DNA of 64,000 bases from Patiria pectinifera. Taxonomy: Eukaryota > Echinodermata > Asteroidea > Valvatida > Asterinidae. The notes under the pieces were generated by a model, which worked only from the letters and a program-made list of their open reading frames with translations, did no database searches and was not told where the DNA came from. Shown here piece by piece: positions 1-11,576 of this stretch; the stretch's first letter is position 1, and each line of letters starts with the position of its first letter. The translations under genes and the position numbers were made by a program. The stretch spans positions 10,563,281 to 10,627,280 of the forward strand of contig CM057144.1 in the NCBI GenBank assembly GCA_029964075.1, written 5' to 3'.

Positions 1-45
1 GTGATTTGGTCATAAATGTTCTTTTTTATTTTATAACATTTACAG

Positions 46-911
46 TCTTTCAGTTAAACGGAACGGGAAAGGACACGTCATCTGCGGACCGTGCAACTTT
101 CAAACCGATGTGTAACCCCGGCGCTTTGGAAAAGATTTTGACAAGCGAACCAGCTGTTGTCAAAAAGGGAACAAGAATGGTCCTTACTACAACGAACGCG
201 GCCTACTTACAAATGGCTGAAAACATGCTGGCAAGCATCCAGCGAATTAGAACCCCTTCTTTCCCAAACGTAACCGTTATCACCGAAGACAAGCAGTCTT
301 ATGAATATATGACAAACCTGACGACATTCTACCAGGGATTAATTGTGCAGAAAACCAGTGCTGGACTGACTACCTCTGAGAAACTGAAGTTGAAAACAAA
401 GAATTACAACAATTTCGTTAACAGACGTCCAAAGTATGTACTGGAATTACTTGAGAAGGGTTATGATGTGCTCTTCGCTGACACTGATAGCTTTTGGCGC
501 AAAGATCCGTTCACAGATTTTGAGGGAGACTTTGATATTGCCGCGCATGACGAGGTACATCGTCCCCGAAAACCTGTATTTTGTGACGGTTTTGTCTTTT
601 ATCACCCCACAAATAACACAATTAGTCTAGTAAGGGAATGGGTAACATTTTTAGAAACAACAAAGGGTTCTATTGCGGATCAAAAAGTTTTTAACTGCCT
701 TATAAATAGAGAGCTAGATAGGAATGTCGCCGGGGGTTTAAAAATGAAGACACTCAATCCTGTCAACTACCCGGACGGTAAATTGTACTATCGTGTCCCT
801 GGCTGGAGAGACAAACACATTAACCAAACAATTGTAATTCATTTCACTTACCTGAATGATCTTGATTCCAAAGTGAAGGAGATACAGAAACTTGGTTGGT
901 GGTTGGTTTGA
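46..911 (+). CDS. 3' terminal exon of a DxD nucleotide-sugar glycosyltransferase (Nucleotid_trans / GT77-like)
   Basis: The open frame from about 46 to the TGA at 909-911 encodes roughly 285 residues, the catalytic part of a type II Golgi glycosyltransferase of the Nucleotid_trans fold. Visible landmarks are V-L-T-T-T-N-A-A-Y near the start, then Y-D-V-L-F-A-D-T-D-S-F-W, in which DTD is the expected metal/nucleotide-sugar motif, then F-C-D-G-F-V-F-Y, A-D-Q-K-V-F-N, and a C-terminal V-I-H-F-T-Y with K-x-x-E-I-Q-K-L-G-W-W. Related enzymes include plant RG-II xylosyltransferases and many invertebrate paralogues; donor and acceptor cannot be told from the sequence. A pyrimidine-rich tract ends in TACAG at 45; a second possible acceptor (TTTCAG) ends at 53. 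The codons before 46 read as intron. The signal-anchor exon(s) must lie to the left. The gene is convergent with the giant minus-strand gene. Confidence 0.8.
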
Positions 912-1040
912 TATCATTTTAAGGTCGCTAAAATGTGTTAACCCACTTATAGTGGTGCGGCATAACCCCGCATTTTGTGATAAAACCATGAAACTTCGCA
1001 AGTTCGTTCTTCATGACATGATTTTTTTTCAGATATGGAG
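912..1040 (+). other. Probable 3' UTR start of the glycosyltransferase gene
   Basis: Non-coding sequence directly after the TGA. The first AATAAA on this strand is at 1175-1180, already inside the tandem array, so the true polyadenylation site is uncertain. Confidence 0.35.
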
Positions 1041-2560
1041 GCATTTCATCTTTGAGCTCGGGTGACCTTTGAGAGGTCAATGACCTTTACATACTCTATT
1101 TATGTCAATAATCCTTCGAAACGTTACTTTCCTATAACCCAAGTCTGCATCATATCTCTTCATACATGTCTTACAATAAAAATAATGATTAGATGTTTGA
1201 ATGACTCATATTTGACCGCTGGTGACCTTTTAGGGGTCAGTGACCTTTGTAAACCTCATTTGTAGCTATTTGTAAGATTAAAATCCAACTTTTTATCGTC
1301 CAAGGTCTAAATGGTAGGTGTATTTTCATACATGGGACATTTCATATTGAACCTATTGTGACCTTCCGAGAAGTCATGACCTTTGTAAATCCTATTTACA
1401 GAGATTTATAGAATTTACTCTTGTAAATATTACTTTTTCATGACCCAAGTCTAAAAGTTAGCTCTTTGTACGATGAAAAGAATTGTCAGACGAGGGGACA
1501 TTATATCTGACGTCTGATATCCCTGGATCCGTCAATGGACTTTGTATACCTTATTTATTGCTATTTACCATATTCATTCGTAAAAACGTCATTTTAATTT
1601 GACCCAAGCCTCAATAGTGCCAAAGAAAGGTATTGTACCTATTATTCTACAGTCAAGGTATGATACCAGACTCAATAAACAATTTTGAGGTGACATCTGA
1701 CCTCTGTTTTGTTTGTTTTTTAACTGGAAATGCACGGTAGGACTGTACTGCAATGAAGAAATATTTGAAGTATTTGCACGCTTGACTGTGTACTTAGTAC
1801 ACTCCATTTTATTCATATGGTAACCATATTTTCAACTTTTTACCAAGCTCACTGGTCAATGTTAGAGTGTGATGCTGGACCGATGTGCCTCTTACATTCT
1901 GTTGCGCTTGCGTCTGCCCTTACAAAAAGAGAAATGGAGATCAGAGGTCATGAAAAAAATGTTTTGGCGGTCTGAATTCATGATAATGCTGTAGAATAAT
2001 TATCAAGCAACACTTCTTTTGCACTATTTAGACTAATTAGGTCCTTAAACAATGGCATTTGCAAGATTAAATATGACATGTAACGGCAATCAAGGTATAC
2101 AGAGATCATTGACATCGAAAAGGTAACCAGAGGTCAAATATGAATTGTCTACATATTTGAAAATTTAAATCATGGCAAGAAGACCTAAATTTAGATATAG
2201 GTCATGCACAAAATTGGGTTTTGCAAAGTAAATCCTCTATTATCTAGTTCATTGACCCCTTGAAGGCCATCAGAGGTTAGATAGTTATGATTTTTTTCAC
2301 AGCATGAGCACTTTAGATTTGGGTCTTGAAAAAAGATGGGCTTTAAAGAGTATATCTTATATATAAATATAAAAAGAGTTAGTACAGTTAGTTCAAAGGT
2401 CGTTGACCTCTGGAAGGTCACAAGAGGTCAAATATGAAATCTTCCCACAAGTTATCATTGCTTGCCTTGTATGAAAACCTATGACTTAGACTTTGCTTAT
2501 AGAAAAGTGATATTTTCAAAAAACAATGTGTATAAATTGAATACGTAAAGGTCATTGATA
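1040..2560. repeat. Two head-to-head degenerate tandem arrays (about 150-bp unit, AGGTCA-rich)
   Basis: Units in the left half (about 1062, 1222, 1359, 1519) carry the pattern gtgacctt...gaggtca-tgacctttgtaaa followed by atttatagctatt. From about 1930 the same unit runs in reverse complement (about 1937, 2095, 2229, 2388), reading ttgacc...aggtca...aaatatgaa. The block is therefore an inverted pair of tandem arrays with its centre near 1830. Units are diverged and no coding potential is seen. Confidence 0.6.
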
Positions 2561-3315
2561 TACTTTTCAATATAACACACTCGTTTATGATGTCTTATTA
2601 TAGAAGCTAGGTACATGGGTGAATGTATAAACGCTGCCTTGTGGGGTACCGGAACAGTGGGAAGTACCCCACAAGGAATGCCCACCGACTTGCAGGGTAC
2701 CGTTTTGGTACCCAACAAGTTTTTCACGAAAAAGATATATGGAATTTACTCAAAACCAAGGAATTTCCTAGGTGGGTTGATCCGTTGCAAATGGAAGAGT
2801 TTTAGAAAAGGGATATATTAAGTCCGAAATTCAGCCCTGGAAATTAATTCTGGTTAAAATAAGAGCATTTTGAAATTAGTGTGCGACATTGCAAAATGTC
2901 AGTACACGAGAACAAAGCAAGCACCCCACTTCTGTGCCTGTGTAACGGTGTGGGCACGTACATGGGCGTCGCCAGGATTTTTCTAAAGGGGGGCAAAGCA
3001 CATTTCCCAAATTTCCCAAAATCGCTTCATTTTTCCAGCATTTTCGATGTATCATTTTCCGAGGGTGAGCAGGGATATTTGCTTCCAACCCACCCATTAA
3101 ATTAACAGCAATATGACTTCGCACCTTTTATTCTTTCTTTTCCCTTTTTTTTTCTCTCCTTTTCCCTCCAAGCGACGTCCATGTTTACGTATTCATTTTT
3201 TGGCTTTGTTTGTGGTAGTTATATTGTTGTTGTTTTTGTTCTGATTTAGCGAATGTTACAATTGGTAGAAGTACGTGTTCTCCAGGAGAAAAAGATTTCC
3301 ATTTTTAGAAACTTC
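2561..3315. other. Intergenic, no gene; two small hairpins and a repeat fragment
   Basis: A perfect 13-bp stem (2637-2649 with 2664-2676, core ccttgtggggtac) is followed by a second short palindrome at 2695-2713 around gggtacc. At 2955-3070 there is a G-rich dispersed repeat fragment (gggcgtcgccaggatttt then ggggggcaaag). Nothing coding is seen. Confidence 0.4.
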
Positions 3316-3776
3316 TTAACCCTGAAGGGGCCGGGTTATTTTGACCATCTCTCAGCCGGGGGGGGGGGCGGATTCCGCCCCCCTAAGATCTCGGCCATCG
3401 AGTGCAGTGACGCAAAATTTTGGAACTCAGCACATGCATAGAGCAACTCTTCTTTAACATACCCAAGAAATTTCATGACTATAGGTCAAAGGGTTTTGGA
3501 ATTATGGCTAATTAATTATTCATATGTACGAATGGCAATTCTGCTCTGTGTACACGACGTATATGCGACAGTTCAGTTTTCACGGCGCGTAGCGCCGGAA
3601 AATTTGTCGCTACGCGGCAACCCGTTTTCCGATTTTTATGTTTTTGGTATCAAAAGATGCGCAAAGCTCGAGGCTAAAAAGTCATAAAAGCTTGGGTCGT
3701 GAAAAAAATTTTTTAGAGGCTATCGCGGAAAATGTTGAGGGGGGAATTCCCCCCCCCCCAGCCTCTTTAGGGTTAA
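3316..3776 (+). mobile_element. piggyBac-type MITE, copy 1 (TTAA-flanked)
   Basis: TTAA lies at both ends (3316-3319 and 3773-3776). The termini read TTAACCCTgAAGGGG and, at the other end, CCTcTTTAGGGTTAA, which are inverted repeats. TTAA target duplication with CCCT-type ends is the hallmark of piggyBac-superfamily elements. The 461-bp body has no ORF of note and contains an internal hairpin around gcgtagcg. A second copy lies in the opposite orientation at 5569-5991. Confidence 0.7.
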
Positions 3777-4051
3777 ATTGCTTGAGTTTATTTCATAATG
3801 GTCTGAGAATGATAAATACAATTTCGTCAATTTTGTAAATAAGTTACTTGTGGTGTCTCTAATCTAAATGAAGTTTGTAATACTTTATTTGTTCATTGAA
3901 TCTCTTGTCATTTTGTCTTTACTCAAAAAATTAACTGGTATCTTGTCAAAAACTATTCGCAGTTACCCTTAGGTGAAATGTAAATATAGTTGTTTTCGAA
4001 GTAATGTTAGCTTCCATTGCTTCGGTAACTCTGCTCAATTTGTTTAATAAA

Positions 4052-4771
4052 GGCCCTGTCACACTGTCTGCGATCTTATATGCGCTGTCACTGCGTCCTT
4101 AAAAAATAGCTGGGGCGCAACAACAACTACTAGATCGCAGCGACAACTAAAAAGGTCACCAGATGGGCGCCAGAGGGTCTTAATGGTCTCCGATGAGCGT
4201 CAAGGTCTTTGAACATGCTCAAAACAATCGCAACACCTCTGCGCTCTAGCCAGGGCGCCGCAATGACGCAACTCGGGCGCTGTGCAAGCGTGAATCGTGC
4301 GACATTGGAGTGGCATTGAGGCAGCCTAGGCGCAAGACAGTCGATGTAGTCTCCATGAGAAAGTAACTCGACTGAGATGAACTTGTAGAATAATTGTGAA
4401 ACTGGACTGTGTATTGACCGTTTTGTCGTGGTATTTATACAGCGCAAGTGACGTCACATGAGCGTATTTTGGTCGAATAGAGAGCGCGACGCGAGCTACT
4501 AGGACGTATCAACAGCGAGCAGAGCGTAGTGTAAGCACAGTGACAGCGCAGCAGCAGCGACTAGATCGAGTAATTGAGCTTGACAGGGGCGTATAGAGAG
4601 CGAGTTGAGCGCATCGCAAGCGTGGGAAGAGCACGGTATGAACGTAGCTTGAGCTGCTTTGAGAGAGAAAGTTGTCATTTTCTTGCGTCTTCGCTGCGAT
4701 TGTTAAATTTATGAAATATTTTTGGTCGCCGTAAGGTCTCCTATGAGATCGCATATAATGTGACAGGCCCC
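4052..4771. mobile_element. 720-bp MITE with ggcc(c/-)ctgtcaca inverted termini
   Basis: The left end ggccctgtcacactgtctgc, leading into gatct, mirrors the right end, agatcgcatataatgtgaca followed by ggcccc. The inverted match is roughly 25-30 bp with a few differences. The tetranucleotide TAAA abuts both ends but is too short and common to be a secure target duplication. The interior is GC-richer than its flanks and non-coding. Superfamily is not assigned; the ends are hAT-like at best. Confidence 0.55.
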
Positions 4772-5568
4772 TAAAGCGCTTTCTCCTAATAGTGGAGTTG
4801 AATAGTTGGCATGCTCTTTATTTCCTATATATTCAAGTTGTAGTCTCGGGTACTATTACATTGTAGACTAACTTGTTCTATTCGTGGACCTGCTGAGGTT
4901 CATTTAATACCAACATTGTGCACTATTTTTGGCAAAAGATTGAAAAGGTTGGCGTGTATGGACATTTGTGTCACACGTTTATTTCTGGAAATTTTAGAAT
5001 ATTGACATAGTAAAACTTTCATATGATTGTATCTTTCTACATCCCCAAATAGCGTGTCGCGTCAGTTTTCTATAATTAAGTCTGGATTTTTTTGTAAAAA
5101 AATTGCTGCCTGTTTTTAAAAATGTACATGGTGATTGTCCTGAATATTTGGCTCAGCTATTACCGTTCGACCTCAGTCTTTCCATATGATCTGGTACACG
5201 GTACCCTGTGGAGACATGTGAATAATAGGGAACAAAAGATTGTAAACGTCTCCACAGGCAATTAGTCCATGGGCAAGACCAGATATTGGTACCACAAATG
5301 CTTTGTAGGATCGACTTAAGTACAAAAACATGTGATATCAACTCCAAATGAGTAGCTTAGTCTCTGTTTTTCTTAGTTTTGTGTTTTGCCATTAAGTTAC
5401 ATTATAATTGCATTATATGTACATCCCTTAGCATATGGGTTGGCATAATATTAAGATACAGACAGGTAGTTGGTGAACAATGTATCATATGCCAGTAGTG
5501 CATGTTGATTGTTACTATAAAAAAAAATTCCCGGGGGGGGGAGGGGTGCTATGTTACGGCACTCTGGC
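4772..5568. other. Intergenic, nothing recognised
   Basis: AT-rich single-copy-looking DNA. There is a weak imperfect inverted repeat at about 5190-5290 (gatctggtac... with ...gaccagat) and a poly-G run at 5533-5541 next to the following MITE. No exon-like open frame is seen. Confidence 0.4.
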
Positions 5569-5991
5569 TTAACCCTAAAGGGGCGGCGGGCGGAATCCAA
5601 CCCCCCCCCCTTTCGACTTTTTTCCGCGTTAGCCTTGAATTTTTTTTACGTGACCCAAGCAGTTATTACTTTTTAGCCTGGAGCCTTGCGCATCTTTCGA
5701 TACCAAAATTATAAAAGTTGGACCACGGGTAGCCGCGCAGTGAAAATAATTCCGTCGCTACGCGCCACTGAATTTCACCATATACGGAGTGTACACATAG
5801 CAGAATTAACATTCGTGCATATGAATAATTAATTAGCCATAATTCCAAAACCCTTTGACCTATAGTCATGAAACTTCTTGGCTATGTTCATGATAAGTTG
5901 TTCTATGCATGTAATAGGTTTCATAATTTTTCGTTACTCGATGGCCGAGATCTTGGAGGGGTCGGAATTCCCCCGGTTCTTTTTGGGTTAA
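5569..5991 (-). mobile_element. piggyBac-type MITE, copy 2 (inverted relative to copy 1)
   Basis: TTAA lies at 5569-5572 and 5988-5991, with TTAACCCTaaaggggcgg at one end and ttttgggttaa at the other. The body matches the reverse complement of 3316-3776, for example aattaattagccataattcc and the shared motif of tcatgaaacttcttgg type. The copy is diverged and non-coding. Confidence 0.7.
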
Positions 5992-6021
5992 AAATATCCA
6001 TTATTTCAGTACCTTCCGCTG

Positions 6022-6287
6022 TGCTACAACTGATAATGTAGTAACCAACGGATAACGTATCACCAACCGATAATGTATCACAAATTGACCGATATTGTAT
6101 CACTAACCGATAATGTAGCAAATATTGACTGATAGTGTAGTAAAATTTGTATCCGATAATGTATCACGTGTCGACGGATAATGTAACTACAAAATAACTG
6201 TATCCAATAATGTATCACCACGGAACGGATACTGTATCAACCAATAATGTATCAAAAATCAACCGACAATGTATCCGTATAAAAGGG
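6022..6287 (+). mobile_element. Solo terminus of the foldback element seen at 45328-47367
   Basis: It starts tgctacaactgataatgtag and continues as about 13 variant units of the form ccgataatgtatca, in the same unit order as the 275-bp terminus at 45328-45602. No partner inverted terminus is visible nearby, so this is a truncated or recombined copy, or one end of a different internal-region variant. Confidence 0.65.
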
Positions 6288-7254
6288 TAAGTTTGTGATG
6301 GCTTCACATTCGAAAAAAGAAAGATTTTCATGAATATATTGTATGTGTGGAGTTTAATCTGTTTAAGGGAGGCACACCTTTTATATAGGGGCATCATGAC
6401 TACCCCCCCCCCATTTTACTATGGCTGCCACGCCCCTAAAAGGGTGTGTTTGCGATGCCTCCACGTCTGAATTTTTTTTCTCGCGAATGTCAATAGCTGA
6501 GGAAAAGATCCATTTCTCTACGAATGTGGGAACAGTGGTTCCATGGTGGGCATTACGTGGGAATTAGCTTCATTCGTTTATAAGATGTGGGCACATTTTT
6601 CCCATGGTGGGCATAATGAGAACCCCGCCCCCTTTTTCAATATGGCTGCCACGCCCCTAAAAGGATGTGTTCGCGATGGCTCCACATCTGGAATTGTTTT
6701 TCTCATGAATGTCAATAGCTGAGGAAAAGATCCATTTCTCTACGAATGTGGGAACAGTGGTTCCATGGTGGGCATTACAAAAACCCCGCCCCCTTTTTTT
6801 AGTATGGTTTCCACGCCCCTAAAAGGGTGTGTTCGAGATGGCTCTACATCTGGATTTTTTCCCCTCATGAGTATAAATGTCTGTGGGACGTTTTGTTCGT
6901 TCATGAAATATGAGCACAATTTTTCCCAAGGTGGGCATAATATTTACCGCCCCCCCTTTTTTTTTTTAAATCGCCCCTAAAAGGGTAAATTTGCGATGGG
7001 TCTACATCTAAAACATTTTCTCGCATGAATATGAACATCTGTGCCAAGTTTCACACTTTTATGCAAAAGTGCACAATTCATCGATATTTTGTCACATATC
7101 CGCTGGACTAATAGCCAATTTATTCAGATTAAAAACTGTTTAAAGTTCGACAAGTTCATTGCAGGCAGACGTTTAACTTTACATGTATATAGATTATTGT
7201 TATTTAATTGTTGATTGTATTTTTGAATAAAACAGAAAAAAAAAAAAAAAAAAA
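6288..7254 (+). repeat. About five tandem units ending in AATAAA and a poly-A run
   Basis: Units start near 6288, 6434, 6655, 6818 and 6974 with a shared start of the form cccctaaaagggtgtgt then gcgatggctccacatct. They vary from about 150 to 220 bp and include gtgggaacagtggttccatg in the better-kept units. The block is followed by aataaaacag and an A20 tract at about 7233-7253. The poly-A suggests retroposition or a fossil transcript end. No coding frame is seen. Confidence 0.5.
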
Positions 7255-7688
7255 TATTTATATTATTGCAAACTGTTCAACAGGTTGACAACAATCATCT
7301 TCAATTTATCTTAATTTAAAACAGCGCCACTACCGGCAGCAGTGACACCGTGCAATGAAAGTTCTATTCACCGTGCAATATAACTTCCATTGCACTGTGC
7401 GCTGCGCGCCGCGCGCCGCGCGCGCGTCGTGCGTTGGTACGAATCATTCAATGGGATGTGATCAACGATCCACCAATCAGATGACGGGGATTTATTCAGG
7501 TGTTGTATAATGTAAACTATGAGGGTGTGCGACAACAGCAGGTATTAATCTCGTTGGGGACTAGGGGTGCTTCTGAAATAACCGTTTGTTCGTCACGGTG
7601 AAATCAGCCAGTATGCTCAGACCGTCTGCATTAGTGGTTCTAAAGATAAACCAACTTTATTTGTGAAATTGTTGCTCCGATTAGTTAC
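7255..7688. other. Intergenic, nothing coding
   Basis: A GC-rich alternating stretch (gcgcgccgcgcgccgcgcgc at about 7400-7425) lies in otherwise ordinary sequence. No exon is recognised. Confidence 0.4.
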
Positions 7689-8869
7689 CCCGGTTCAGAC
7701 AGGCGTTCCAGAGTCGCGCCGAACCAAATAGATTAGGAGCGACTCCAGGTCGACCGGATTAGAATTTTGGTTTCAGACAGGTTAACTTAATACATTGGAG
7801 TATTGTGTACAAACCAACAAATATGGGATCTTAGCAACAAGCCGGTATTGTGCAGCGTCGATTGTGTATGGGCTGCGTGCGCGTTCCTTCAAAACGCAAA
7901 CGCCTGGCCGTGTAATACGTAATCGATGCATGATCGACGCATCGACGCTGATTGAGAGCGTACTGCGCGAAATGCGCACGTATCGAAGAAGACAGCTAGC
8001 ACCATAGCACGCACGCCATGTCATCATCTCATCATCTAGGCGCTTGCGTCAAGTTGATCTGACATCGCGCACTCTGTAAGTGTTCTCCACTGTTCTCTGT
8101 CTGATGCCACGTGCCACGTGCATCGATCCTTGATGTTGACCCCCGTGGTTGTCAGGTCCTTGTTTACTCTCTTCAGCCACGTGGTTCTTTGTCCCCCTCT
8201 TGGTAGCTTGTTCTTGCGGATTGCCTCTAGAAGTGCTTGCTTGGCAGGAGCTTCCTCGGGTAGTCTCAGGAGATGGCCTGTCCACCTAAGACGTCTTCGG
8301 GTAATGGCAGTACTCCAAGGGATCTCGTTGGTTCTCCTGTACGCCATGTACGCTCGCGTTATCTCTTGCACGCCACGCCACGAACAATTTCAAGACTGCG
8401 CCGTGCCTGTGCAATATGGATACTGGGAGTCTCGGTTTTCCGCTTTAAAAAAAAAAATGTTTCTTGTATTGGGGCGACAGTGGGACGTATATTTATTGTA
8501 AGTTTTTGCTCTGTAACACGACACCGAAATCTCGTGTTTGATAGGATTAAATCTGCAAAAAGAAAACCTCAAAATTATACGCATTGCGTCGCGCGTTAAA
8601 CGCATCGCCTGCAGTCCTAATATCTTTGAAGGTCACTAATTATTTACATACATTTACATACATTTGCATTGAGTTCGGCTCATGACTAGAGCGACGTCTG
8701 AAACCAAGTCACTCCTGAGTCGTTCTAACAACTCCAACAGTCGATCTTTCGCCATCGAGCGCGTCAAGTCGCTCCTAATTGTTTCAGACGTCGGACTTTT
8801 GACGCACTTAATTCAAATCTAGACTTTTATTTGGTTCGGCGCGACTCTGTAACGCCTGTCTGAACCGGG
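7689..8869. mobile_element. TIR element (about 45-bp termini) with a LINE fragment inside
   Basis: The left terminus cccggttcagacaggcgtt continues through agagtcgcgccgaaccaaat. The right terminus is its near-perfect reverse complement, ending at 8869. A sub-terminal inverted piece (ggtttcagac with nearby aggagcgact) also recurs on both sides. No clear target duplication is seen. The interior is composite, with a LINE 3' fragment at 8036-8371 on the minus strand. Confidence 0.6.
8036..8371 (-). pseudogene. LINE ORF2 C-terminal fragment
   Basis: A 111-codon frame carries the motif RRLRWTGHLLRLPEEAPA, then P-R-G-G-Q-R-T-T-W, and a terminal segment of D-R-x-x-W-x-x-L type. This is the conserved tail after the reverse transcriptase of non-LTR retrotransposons that carry an endonuclease. 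It is 5'-truncated (no RT core) and lies inside the TIR element at 7689-8869. Confidence 0.75.
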
Positions 8870-9587
8870 TGTAGGCTCTGATCCTCACGAGGAGAAAACC
8901 TGAGGGACTGACTGAGTTTAAGTTTACCAAATTCTAAATTGACCTTGTTAAGTTGCGCTGCATTGGTGATTTGCGCTGGAAACTTGAACTACTCGGGGTT
9001 ACAGAACTGAACCAGTGCCCCATAATGGTTTGTTGGTATTGGCTGTAAATAAATCGTATTCGTTCATATTTAAAACTTATCTTGGAGTAATTGCGTGGCT
9101 TTGTGCTGGGCGAATTTTTCAGCTAACTCGTGAGGTCCGGTCGTTGGTTTTGCATTATACGGATGCTACTTTTGACATTAGACATCAATACTTTCGAAAT
9201 GAATTTGTTTATTGATGTAGAATTTACCATGAGCGGCCTTATTGACTGCCCGTTGCCTGTGAGAGAATGTTCCTACATTAATCACGGCACATTCAGTACT
9301 CAATACATGTAGTTATTGGGTCGTGCTGAACTTTTCGCCATCAATCACGTAACCGCACCTGTGTGGCACAATGTTGTAACCAGATTCAGGAAACCATTGT
9401 TATTGGTAAAACCTTTTTGTAACTGTATATTTTTAACCAACTGAAGTTAGTTAAGCTAGCCTGAGTTCCAACTCTTTTAGGTTCGGGTAATAACGGTAAT
9501 AAACCGTGAAACTACGGGAAATGGACAGTGTCTTACGGGTTTGTTTACAGTGGGTATAGATGGAGGGAACTAGGAACTAGGGTTTAT
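8870..9587. other. Intergenic, nothing recognised
   Basis: No exon-like frame, repeat or RNA gene was seen apart from short chance ORFs. Confidence 0.4.
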
Positions 9588-9765
9588 TGGTCCGAAGGTT
9601 CGATAGTCCGAACGTACACATTTTCCACAACGGGGGGGTTTAGTCCGAAAAGGAAAACAGGTTTGTTAATCCGAACATTTGATGCGATAGTCCGAAGGTT
9701 CGTTAGTCCGAACGTTCAATAATCCTAAGGTTCATTTATCCAAAGGTTCGGTATTCCGAATTTAG
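9588..9765. repeat. Minisatellite of the agtccgaaggttcgtt type, locus 1
   Basis: About ten degenerate units of 15-18 bp (agtccgaaggttcg, agtccgaacgttcaa, atccaaaggttcgg) are interrupted near 9620-9680 by G-rich sequence. The same family is present at 57836-58160. Confidence 0.65.
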
Positions 9766-11307
9766 AATTAGGAACTAAAAGCGGAGGAGAAAACATTCTT
9801 GTTTGTATGCATTTGTAATCTACAAGAATACAATCGAATTGTCAACCGAGGTGCTTGCAACATCAAACTTTATTGTCTCTCAATCTGAGCACAAACAAAA
9901 TCTGGGTATGCATGTGATAAAAAGCTACCTGAACATTACAACAAACTTCCAAATTTCTAATCAATATTATTTCCAAAGGCTCTTATCTCCTTCAAGTGCT
10001 TTTAATCAAATATCTGTTTATCAAAAGTACTAAATTTGGTAACAATGTTACGGAGTTAAACAGACATGCATTCGGTAGGAAAAAAATCTAATACGTTGAG
10101 AGAGATGGAAAAATAGGCAAAACTTACTGACACTCTGTCATTGTACAAGTCCGGGTAACACTTTGAAAAAGATTTTAAAAAGGAGAAGATATAAAAACAG
10201 ATTTAATAGTCTCAGTTCTACTTGTAATTACTGATTTCAAAGTTATATTATACGCCACAGGGGTGGCAACACCGCAGAATTATTGTCAATGTTGCAGTAC
10301 ATGTAGTAGTAATGTTAGGCTTGGCCCAAAACGCTATTGATCGATAGTGGGCGGTGCCCACTAACTAACCCTCGGAGCACTTTATCCAAAAGATCACACC
10401 GGGGAACCACGTGGAAAATCGTATCACCACATGTGTTTATAGGTCAATAACCCTGGCATGCCTGTACATGCACAAGATATAGGTCATTCACATGGCCAGG
10501 GATTGTTTACAAACTGTCTGGGCTCCTGACGGCACGAGGGGTTGACACAAAGGGATCGGCGGCACTTAGGGCTGGCCACTAAGATCTCCAATTACTACAC
10601 AAAGGCATTGGGCGCCATCTTGGCTTCTGTCTTTCAACACTCCTTACTCCTGAGTGGCTAGGGTCTGGCCAATGGGAGTCTACAGGCTTGTAATGTATAG
10701 TAGGGGTGAGGATTACATAGAAGCTTGGCCTAATTGGCCCATTGAAAAAAAATTATGCCCATATTTGGAAAATGTGGATTATAAAACTACCGTCGGGCTG
10801 CTCGGAGGGTTAATAGGTGAAAATCACTACAACTGATTCTTTTTTCCTGTGTCATGTCAAAAAGATGAAGCTCATTCCAATCCCAACGCAATGTTTTAGG
10901 AATGGTAAGATGTTAAAGGCATTTGTGTTTTACATGATTTATTCATTAAATGCAGCCATGGCAGAAGCATTCTATTGAGTTATGATATTTTATCTTACGG
11001 GCAAAGGGTAAACATACATAGTAAGGTCCGGTCGTTTCAATACTGGGCCATCAACATTATTATCGAGTTGTTCATTGTCTGCAAAGATGACAATCTAGAA
11101 AAATTTCATAAACTGTAAAACGTATAGCGACCTAAAACGTATGTTGAAACTTTACATGAAAGCACGATCGAACCTCAAATCTCCAAATCTGCACATCAAT
11201 GTATTGGTACAAGCATCTACAATTTCCCGAGTTAATTTAAATAAGGCATCCATTCAGATTATATCATATTAGAAGTGCCGTTTGTGTCTTAATATACTGT
11301 GAATCAT
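9766..11307. other. Intergenic / 3' flank of the giant gene
   Basis: No gene seen. The stretch 10,860-11,307 is the probable 3' UTR of the minus-strand gene. A minus-strand AATAAA (TTTATT on the given strand, 10938-10943) lies about 365 bases past the stop codon and is the best polyadenylation-signal candidate. Confidence 0.4.
10938..10943 (-). terminator. Candidate polyadenylation signal of the giant gene
   Basis: AATAAA on the minus strand about 365 bases beyond the stop codon. It is the first such hexamer I noticed downstream. The AT-rich context makes a chance match possible. Confidence 0.35.
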
Positions 11308-11576
11308 CTAGACAGCAATGATCTTCTTGACTGTTTGCGACAAGCCGGCCGCGTTAATTGCCGTCAACGTCAAGTGGTAGTCGGTGTAAGGTGCCAGCGG
11401 TGAGACACGCATACCAGTCTCAATTGTCTCCACCCACTGCATGACGTCACTACCTCCTGGGATGGTACCCAGCGATACCTCATACACCAAAGTGGAGGAA
11501 GAGAAGGGGAACAAGCCATCCCAGGCAAGATGAACTGTCGTGTTGCCCAGCGAGGAGGACCTGAGCAGACTTGGCG
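11308..11576 (-). CDS. Giant gene exon 53: last coding exon, final FN3 module and stop
   Basis: 269 nt including TAG at 11308-11310; acceptor AAATAG, phase 1 in. Encodes V-H-L-A-W-D-G-L-F-P-F, Y-E-V-S-L-G-T-I-P-G-G-S-D-V and L-T-A-I-N-A-A-G-L-S, then stops after K-K-I-I-A-V. No hydrophobic anchor follows. Confidence 0.85.

Noticed and set aside
7400..7430. CpG-island-like promoter at the gcgcgc stretch
   Set aside because: Very short, alternating and not next to any recognised first exon.
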